Below, piece by piece: positions 57,498-64,000 of a DNA stretch of 64,000 nucleotides. Origin of the DNA: Beta vulgaris subsp. vulgaris (taxonomy: Eukaryota > Streptophyta > Magnoliopsida > Caryophyllales > Amaranthaceae). The position numbers and the translations under genes are program-made. The DNA lies in NCBI RefSeq assembly GCF_026745355.1, contig NC_079205.1, positions 35,116,660 through 35,180,659 of the forward strand, read 5' to 3'. Numbering within the stretch: the stretch's first letter is position 1; each line of letters starts with the position of its first letter. The notes below the pieces were generated by a model. The model had not been told where the DNA came from. It did no database searches and saw only the letters and a program-made list of their open reading frames with translations.

Positions 57498-58081
57498 TTA
57501 ACTAGAGAATCTTCGCAACCATCTTAGTCGTAGAAACATACTATCATTATCTATAGACATATCTGGCCTATAGACATCATCTGAAAGTACACAATGCTTC
57601 CTCAAGAAATGAAGTCTGCCTTCATCACAACGCAAAGAGATGAAAAGATCAATGGCACCCTGAGTACTGCGAAAGCTATCAAGAATATCCACAACAAAAG
57701 CAACCCCACACTTTTCAGCAATCCCCATGGACTCCAAGATATCATAAATTCATCAAATTTATTTATGGATTTAGGAGGTGGACTCACAGACGATTTCCTC
57801 AGAATATCAAGACATGTATCAATATCATCAGCCCTTGTACTTTTCTTGGGCATGTTACTAGTCTCACTGCTTTTACGCTTTTTAATATCACTAGAGATAA
57901 TGGGAGACTTGCTTTCATTATTGAGGGATTGAATATCATCAGGTGGAGTGTCTTCAAAGGCAAAAGAACCTTCAACTTCAATAGCAATTACTTCCTTTCC
58001 TTTGACTGTAGATGCTGGTGTATAAGATCTATCACCCGTTGTTTGAGTCTGATATATGAATTTGTGTAAATTGATAACCAT
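57498..58081 (-). pseudogene. Harbinger Myb-type accessory protein, N-terminally truncated
   Basis: From MVINLHKFIYQTQTTGD at 58081. It contains the TGDRSYTPAS motif that follows the Myb/SANT-like DNA-binding domain in plant Harbinger ORF1 proteins, a Lys/Ser-rich nuclear-type stretch (KKRKSSETSNMPKK), and after a frame change near 57735 the C-terminal helix region MGIAEKCGVAFVV. The Myb domain expected upstream is missing: 58085-58200 holds a short tandem duplication (CTCTCTCTCCGGCGAGTAAA twice). Its usual partner is the DDE transposase. Call rests on this context and the motif. Confidence 0.7.
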
Positions 58082-58909
58082 GAAAAAATCCTCTCTCTCC
58101 GGCGAGTAAATCAAAAACCCTAAACCCTCTCTCTCCGGCGAGTAAATCAAAAACCACTCTAAACCACCAAAAAATTGTGTAAATCGATAACCATGAAAAA
58201 ATCCTTCATATTCATCTCACTATATGGTAAAACAATTTTCTTTTCTTTTCTTTTACAGAAAAATTGATTTTTTTTCGTTTTTTCTACTCTATTTACTCCT
58301 GAATTTTGTTGTTTGAGTTTGATATATGAATTTATTTTGTCGGTTTTATATTTTTACTCAAATTGTCTTCTTCTTTCCATCAAAAGAATTCATGGCAAGA
58401 AGAAGTTTGTTCAATTAAACAAAAAATAAATTTCGTGAGTTTGTTGGATGAGTTTCAAAAAACAGAGTTTTAAACAACAGAAATTGAAAAAAAAAACAGC
58501 AATTTTAGAACTTATTTGGATGAGTTTGTTGTGAACAGAAGCAGATATCGAGTTGATGATGGTGCTGTAAAAAAAAAAAGAGTTACGTTGATGATGGTGA
58601 AATAATACGAAGCAATTTCGTGATTGATGATGGTGAAATAATACGAACCTGTTTATGCAGCTAGCCAAGTTCTTTAGTTGTGGGTGATGATCAATATTAA
58701 TATTGGTTATATAGAGTCGATTTTATAAATTTCCCGGCAAAAAAAAACCCTACACTAGTTCATAATTTTAGGAAACAAATCTTAACAAGTGATTGTCACC
58801 TAATTTATTATTATTTACTAATTTATTAAAATAATTTATCATTATTTTAATAAGTTTTTATTTAATAACTTATAATTATTAATAAATCATTATTATGAAT
58901 AAAATAATA

Positions 58910-58910
<1 letters not shown>

Positions 58911-59005
<95 letters not shown>
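58911..59005. repeat. ATT trinucleotide microsatellite
   Basis: About 31 uninterrupted ATT units within the Harbinger element. Confidence 0.97.
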
Positions 59006-59221
59006 GTGCAACCAAAGGAAAAGATGTGGTAATATTAGGTGCTGTGGATTCATATGGCCTTCTGTTTATGCATATATAATTTTCAGCTTCATGTAATTCT
59101 TATGGCTCTTTTGATGAGAAATAAAGGATGTTCATATAATTCTACTATATTTATGTTTGATCTCCAAGTTTACGAACACTATGCAAACGTTTAACACGTA
59201 TATCATTAAATATATATGTGC

Positions 59222-59430
59222 CTTATTTAGAAAGGGATGAAGTATAACTTACATTATTTGAGAAAACAAAGTTGAAGGTTCTTGTAATTGCTATTACTAT
59301 GCAAACGTATAGGATTAGTAAACACTATGCAAACGTTGCACTTATTTAGAAAGGAATGAAGTATAACTTACATTACTTGAGAAAAAAAAAGTTGAAGGTT
59401 CTTGTAATTGCTATTACTATGCAAACGTTG
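59222..59430. repeat. 119-bp tandem duplication in the Harbinger element
   Basis: TTATTTAGAAAGG.ATGAAG through GCTATTACTATGCAAACGT occurs twice with a 119-bp offset (59222 and 59341), with a third partial ACTATGCAAACGT upstream near 59178. Non-coding. Confidence 0.85.
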
Positions 59431-59800
59431 CATAACTTACATTACTTAATTACAATTTTTAGAGTTATTACCAATAGGAGATGAGGTTGAGCAGTAGATA
59501 ATATATACTACAAGTAGTATGAAGGGGTCATCAGTTCAATTATTTGTTTTTCTTATGTAGTTTCGTTTCTAATGTTGTATTATAAGTTCAGTTTGACCTA
59601 TAAACTTATCTGGACCAAAGTTCTATTGCCCCATTTTCTCTAACAAACTTAATTAACAAATATTGAATTACATAATTTTACTACATATAATCAGTTCAGT
59701 TCAGTTGTTTTATGCCGTAGAGAACAGGCCCTAAGAGTAATTAGTAAAATAAATTATACCAACATAATAATAATATTTAACAAAATGGTTATAAAAGAAT

Positions 59801-59937
59801 GGAGCTGAACTGAACTTATTGGAGCTGAACTGAACTGAACTGAACTTATTGGAGCTGAACTGAACTGAACTGAACTTATTGGAGCTGAACTGAACTGAAC
59901 TGAACTGAACTGAAAATAAGCTGGGGAGAACAGGCCT
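59801..59937. mobile_element. right end of a second Harbinger-family MITE
   Basis: Ends CTGGGGAGAACAGGCCT followed by TAA, the family's usual terminus. Before it are three roughly 34-bp repeats GGAGCTGAACTGAACTGAAC TTATT (also seen at 55359-55400). No left terminus is visible, so it is truncated. Confidence 0.7.
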
Positions 59938-61310
59938 TAAATTTGCATGTATAAAAAAAAAACTAAAATCAAGCAAGTAGTTTATTTGGCGTATTTTTCA
60001 TATTTTATAACAACTTTATTACTTAACCAACTTAACTTTTTAAACATTAAAATATGAGATGAAAACATATTATAAGTCTCTAAACTTATACTAAAAAGTA
60101 ATATATCAGGCAGAAATCATCTATAAAATAGAGCATTATCAACTCCCCCACACTTGCGATTTGCTAATCCTCGAGCAAACTAAAACTATATAATAGAAGC
60201 ATCTATCTGGCAATATAAATTTTAACTTCCCAACCGACTAACTTTTCAGGCAAATCCTAGTATAAGTGGCCATAACTCAACTGAAAGTTTTCACAAAGAC
60301 CACAATAAGATTTATAGAAATAATTTTAGTTCAAAAACATTGTTTAGACATCACAAGCAATGAGCCAAAGACCAAACAACTCTTCAAAAAGCATAGTACT
60401 TCATGTATTAGTGTTTCCTTTCAGTCTTACCAGAACCGTATTCAAGAATTGAGTATTGAGTAATTAACTTGATGAACCCTCACTTTAGTTGTGCAAATAA
60501 AAATAAAATATTATAATCACTCATGTGGTTAGGGTATAATAATTATCACTCAAAACATACAAGGTCGACTCGAAATGAAATATATCATCTTTAAATTTGC
60601 ATATCATTCAATTCTCCACCATTGAGAAAACATAGAGCATACAAAAATCAAAAGGGATTTAGAAAGGTTGTATTGTAAGGCTCGGGTAAGGGGTAGGAAG
60701 TATTTGGTATTTGATGCTCAAACCTTTAAGACTAGTGGAGTACACAATCTGTAACAAGGCTAAAAGTAATGGCCACAATCAAAACTCCAACTACTCAAAT
60801 GTTAGCAATATATATCTAATATTAAACTTCCCCGAACTCATTTTCATTTTCAATATCAACATTTTCTTTCTTTTTCTTCTTTTTTCATATTTTCTCATTT
60901 CTTTTCTTCCTTCATATTTTTCATTTCATTTTGATATATATTTTTTTGAGAAAAATTATAATTTGAAATTAATAGAATCACTTACACATAGAAATATGAT
61001 GTACAACCTCATTCAAACCATGTCATATATTCCACTAGCTCAAAGATTAGGTAAAAGTCATGTGTTTAGGAAATGAGCTTGTAACGTGGTTTAAACAAAA
61101 GAAATAGAATTAAGGCTTAGAGGGGCTTTAGAAAGAGATACGATAATGTAGGTGGCTTAGGCTAAATATGGTTTAACAAAAACAAATGCCTTTATTATTT
61201 TAATATATGCTCATGTTTCAATGTAGTCTCGAAGAAACCGATGCAAATTCAAGAATCTATACATCACCAGGAACTAACCCACACTCTCATAAAATAGAGA
61301 CTAATATATA

Positions 61311-61562
61311 CTTCCTCCGTTCCATAATAAGTGAAACACTTACTATTTTAGAACGTTTCAAAATAAGTGAAACATACCTTAAATGGATAAAAGAAAGTGA
61401 CAAAATGACAAGAATGCCCATCACAAACTTGTGTGGTTTGCTTTCCTCTCTCCTACTTTTGATAATAAAAAGGGTATTTTATGACTTTTTGACTTTTGAA
61501 AATGATGTTTATTAAATCTTGTGCCCAATCCCTATGTTTCACTTATTATGGAACGGAGGAAG
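61311..61562. mobile_element. Stowaway MITE, 252 bp
   Basis: CTTCCTCCGTTCCATAATAA at the left, TTATTATGGAACGGAGGAAG at the right, TA at 61309-61310 and 61563-61564. The inverted repeats are perfect over the first 30 bases or so (ATAATAAGTGAAACA), suggesting youth. It lies in the gypsy spacer. Confidence 0.93.
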
Positions 61563-62591
61563 TATGTTTTAGTCTATTAACAGGCTCAAAAGGATCTCAC
61601 AAAAGTTACAAATGTCCACTAAGTAAATCACAATTAAATCTTAAATAACCAGTCTTACCACTTGCTAGACACTTGCACAATTATGCTATGCTATTCTCCG
61701 AATCAGTCAACACTAAAACCTATTAGCTTGCAACAAAACTAAATTTTTTTTTTTAAAATTCAATTTTAAAAACTAATTTTTTTCTTCATTTCAGTCAAAA
61801 AAGCTAACGGAATTTGCCTTTAATCAGACATGAAAATTATAAATTTCTGCACAAATTTGACAGCACCACCCCTAAAATATGGCATATCCAATAGATTTTT
61901 TCATTCCTAGACCTGTTTCTTCACACAAATTAATTCCAGCATCGCAACAATACACAAAATCCAGCAATTCAAGGCTTAAGCCTCTCCCCCACACTTATTA
62001 TAAACATTGTCCTCAATGTTTAAATAAACTCAAACTATATGGGAAAGGGGAAATTGTAGCAATAACCACGGTAATATAAAAGACTTAGAGAGAAAAAACT
62101 TTGAGGTGTAAGACGACAGTAGCCCAACACAACAGCAACACATAGTAGAAGTCCATAGTAAGACATAGCAGCAGTAGCCAGTACGATGCATAAGAGACTC
62201 ATCTTAGTTATCGCACAGCCTCATTATCATTTATTAGTCTCTGGTATCTGCAAACGGAAAAAAAAAGAACAAGCATAAAGAGAACTAAATGAGAAAATTT
62301 AAATAAACAACTAAAAAAGCTTGGGTTGCCTCCCAAGTCGCACTGGTTTCGAGTCTATAACTTGACTTCCACCAAGTTCCGTTTAACCAGGATCAATCGA
62401 GGAGTTAGTCACTCCTTTAGTGGTCGTCTTAGTTATCAAGGGAGACTTACCTTTTGTTTTGAATTCACCCTTTTTCCTCTGTGAAAAACATTCCTTGATT
62501 GGGGGAAAAAACTTTTCTTACCTTTTCGTTCTTAAGCTTAGGAGGAGTACATGTTTTACTCAAACATCCTTCAAGTAGAGCATTAGTAGCA

Positions 62592-63020
62592 TCAGTTACA
62601 TGTGTTCTTCTTAATCATGTCTTCAATTATATCAACTTGACAAACAAGATCACGTTGTGAATTATTTTTAGAAGAACTGAATATATTGAAGTGAACTTTC
62701 TCTTCACCAATTTCAAACGTTAAAATACCATTCTTAACATCTATAATAGCTCCAGCAGTAGCCAAGAAGGGTCTACCTAAAATAATAGGTACCTCTACAT
62801 CCTCATCCATATCAAGAATAATGAAATCAACAGGAATAATAAATTTATCGACTTTAATTAGCACATTTTCTAGTATTCCTATTGGATATTTGATAGATCT
62901 ATTGGCAAGTTGCAAAGATAAAGTAGTAGATTTTATACTATGCAATCCTAACTTTTTGCAAATAGATAAAGGAATAAGAGAGACACTTGCACCTAAATCA
63001 CACAAGGCTTTAGAAAATTG
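62592..63020 (-). pseudogene. gypsy aspartic protease region
   Basis: Active-site motif CDLGASVSLIPLSICKK (Asp at about 62999), then LQLANRSIKYPIGILENVLI, IPVDFIILDMDEDVEVPIILGRPFLATAGA, which here is given in parts: IPVDFIILDMDED and PIILGRPFLATAGA are the protease flap and end signatures. About 140 codons are open. It is cut on its N-terminal side (FSKAL) by the Mutator-like end at 63021 and followed by no RT. This is an Athila/Tat-type protease. Confidence 0.85.
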
Positions 63021-64000
63021 GGAAATTCTACATGGTGGCCTCTTACTTTGGGTTTTTCTACTTGGTGGCAGGTAAAAAAAAAATTATATCAAGTGACCTC
63101 CTACTTTAGCTAATTATACCTAGTGGCCTTAATGTACATAAAACCTTCCCCTGTAATTAAATTTACTAACCTACCCCTCTAATTAATTATAATTTTTAAT
63201 AAAATCCCCCATTTTCTCTTAAAACTCCAGCCTTACCCGATCAACTGTTTTGTTTTTAATTCTGAGTGCAAAAGAGGGAAGACAACATAAAGATAGAACT
63301 AGCAAAAGCTGTTGTGGCTCAAATTCTTACACGAGTACAAAGATTCAAACAAAAAACATGTATCATTTTAATAATCCCACGAATTCTATAATGAACAAAA
63401 AAATAAAATAAAAATAAAAAATTTCAAGCTTTCTTCGTTGTTCAAGATTCATCAATGGAGGTTTTTAGAGCAACTAATTAATCCTTTGTCTTGGACTACT
63501 TCCATCTCTAAGCCCCCTTTCCTTTCAATTCTCAAGTTTAATTTTTTTTTTTTACTCTCTCTGAAATTCATACAATTTCAAGCCTTTTCTTGTTTTAATT
63601 TTGTCAAATTTTTACATGTTTTTGAGGCCAGAAAATTCAGTCTGTTATGTCTCAGTAAAGAAAATGGGTCTAACCCTTCTTATAAGGTGCTGTATTTCTC
63701 ATAAATCTTTAATTACAAGTGAATAATTTTATTTAGACAACACCTTGTATGAATTTTGGTTATGTTTACAGAGAAAGTACTTATTCTTTTTGTTTTACTG
63801 TTTATTCATAGGACAATTGCATGGTTGTATCAATAACAGGGGATACTGGGGAGTGGGGAGGGCCTGATGCCTGATTTTATTTGCGTCAATCACTGATGAT
63901 GATAATCCGACGGCAAGACTTGATCTTGATGATGTTGTCAACTGTGAAGGAGGGAGATGAACCCTTGCTACTGAGTTTATTGCTTATACTTGTGAAGTTG
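63021..64000. mobile_element. left end of a Mutator-like element, running out of the window
   Basis: Starts GGAAATTCTACATGGTGGCC, matching the terminal repeat of the element at 2192 (GGAAAATTCTACATGGTAGC), and breaks a gypsy protease frame. A 9-bp duplication would be AGAAAATTG (63012-63020), but the right end lies beyond 64000. Internal repeats of the TGGTGGC / CCTCCTACTTT type follow to about 63135. The rest, to 64000, is AT-rich; a short open stretch near 63440-63704 shows no motif. Confidence 0.65.

Larger units (their letters stand above)
55300..59731 (-). mobile_element. PIF/Harbinger transposon with two decayed genes, 4.43 kb
   Basis: Left end AGGCATGTTCTCTTCGGCAT, right end reversed GGGCCTGTTCTCTACGGCAT, both followed inward by AAAACA.CTGAACTGAACTG; TAA duplications at 55297-55299 and 59732-59734. 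It encodes, on the minus strand, a DDE transposase (57270-55882) and a Myb-type accessory protein (58081-57498), the two genes that autonomous Harbinger elements need. Both have frameshifts. Inside also lie a long ATT microsatellite and a 119-bp tandem duplication. Confidence 0.9.
59941..63020 (-). mobile_element. third gypsy remnant, apparently lacking RT and integrase
   Basis: On the minus strand: protease region (63020-62592), a lysine-rich linker, the post-pol marker CTTGGGAGGCAACCCAAGC (near 62343-62325), a long spacer with Stowaway insertion, polypurine tract GTGTGGGGGAGT (near 60155-60143), and the start of a 3' LTR (TGATAATGCTC at 60141). Only about 250 bp separate the protease from the post-pol marker, too little for RT, RNase H and integrase. 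The 5' part is cut by a Mutator-like end at 63021. Confidence 0.65.

Noticed and set aside
58862..59053. Poly-isoleucine frame
   Set aside because: Translation of the ATT microsatellite.
59801..59937. Right terminus of the 55300 Harbinger element
   Set aside because: The end at 59731 matches the left terminus far better (GGCATAAAACA) and has the TAA duplication; 59937 belongs to a related truncated MITE.

Overview
The window is nuclear DNA from a flowering plant, AT-rich and built almost entirely from nested transposable elements. Evidence includes plant CACTA, PIF/Harbinger, Mutator-like and Stowaway elements, a tRNA-derived SINE, Athila-type Ty3/gypsy and Sirevirus-type Ty1/copia retrotransposons, GT-AG introns and a tRNA-Asp primer-binding site. 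A eudicot is likely. One short host gene encodes a secreted six-cysteine peptide with the spacing style of the Mirabilis/Phytolacca knottin antimicrobial peptides, so Caryophyllales is a reasonable but unproven guess.

Layout. 1-8 kb: mostly intergenic, with a SINE (15-bp target duplication), a Mutator-like MITE (9-bp duplication), a small MITE, a 75-bp exact direct repeat beside a possible first exon, and a CACTA MITE. 8.3-11.2 kb: a CACTA element abutting an inverted 5' fragment of a second CACTA family, then a 349-bp deletion derivative of that family. 10.05-15.3 kb: 3' half of a Sirevirus-like copia element (RNase H end, env-like ORF, 3' LTR with a duplicated polypurine tract). 15.3-20.3 kb: 3' end of an older Athila-like element on the + strand; its LTR holds a Stowaway MITE that itself holds a CACTA element. 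20.3-22.1 kb: a segment duplicated at 53.4-54.3 kb, interrupted by a long-TIR Mutator-like element. 22.3-23.95 kb and 36.75-36.86 kb: a truncated copia element whose 5' LTR was split by a complete 12.8-kb Athila-type element (23956-36745, minus strand, AATAT duplication, tRNA-Asp PBS). 38343-48324: a complete 9,982-bp CACTA transposon (TAT duplication) with a TNP2-type transposase gene and an 11-exon gene joining a Transposase_24-like region to a Ulp1-type cysteine protease; both genes carry stops or frameshifts. 49.7-54.3 kb: duplicated host-like sequence, an LTR remnant, a Tourist-like MITE and the secreted peptide gene (52398-52942, minus strand) with a good TATA box. 55300-59731: a two-gene PIF/Harbinger element with decayed coding regions. 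59.9-63.0 kb: a gypsy remnant that keeps protease sequence but seems to lack RT-integrase. 63.0 kb to the end: the start of another Mutator-like element.

How it works together. No recognisable host pathway or operon exists here. The two genes of the complete CACTA would have supplied transposition functions recognising the GGGCTGCGC palindromic ends that the 10.8-kb derivative also carries. The only gene that looks intact and under its own promoter is the cysteine-rich peptide. All functional calls are by eye; no database search was run.
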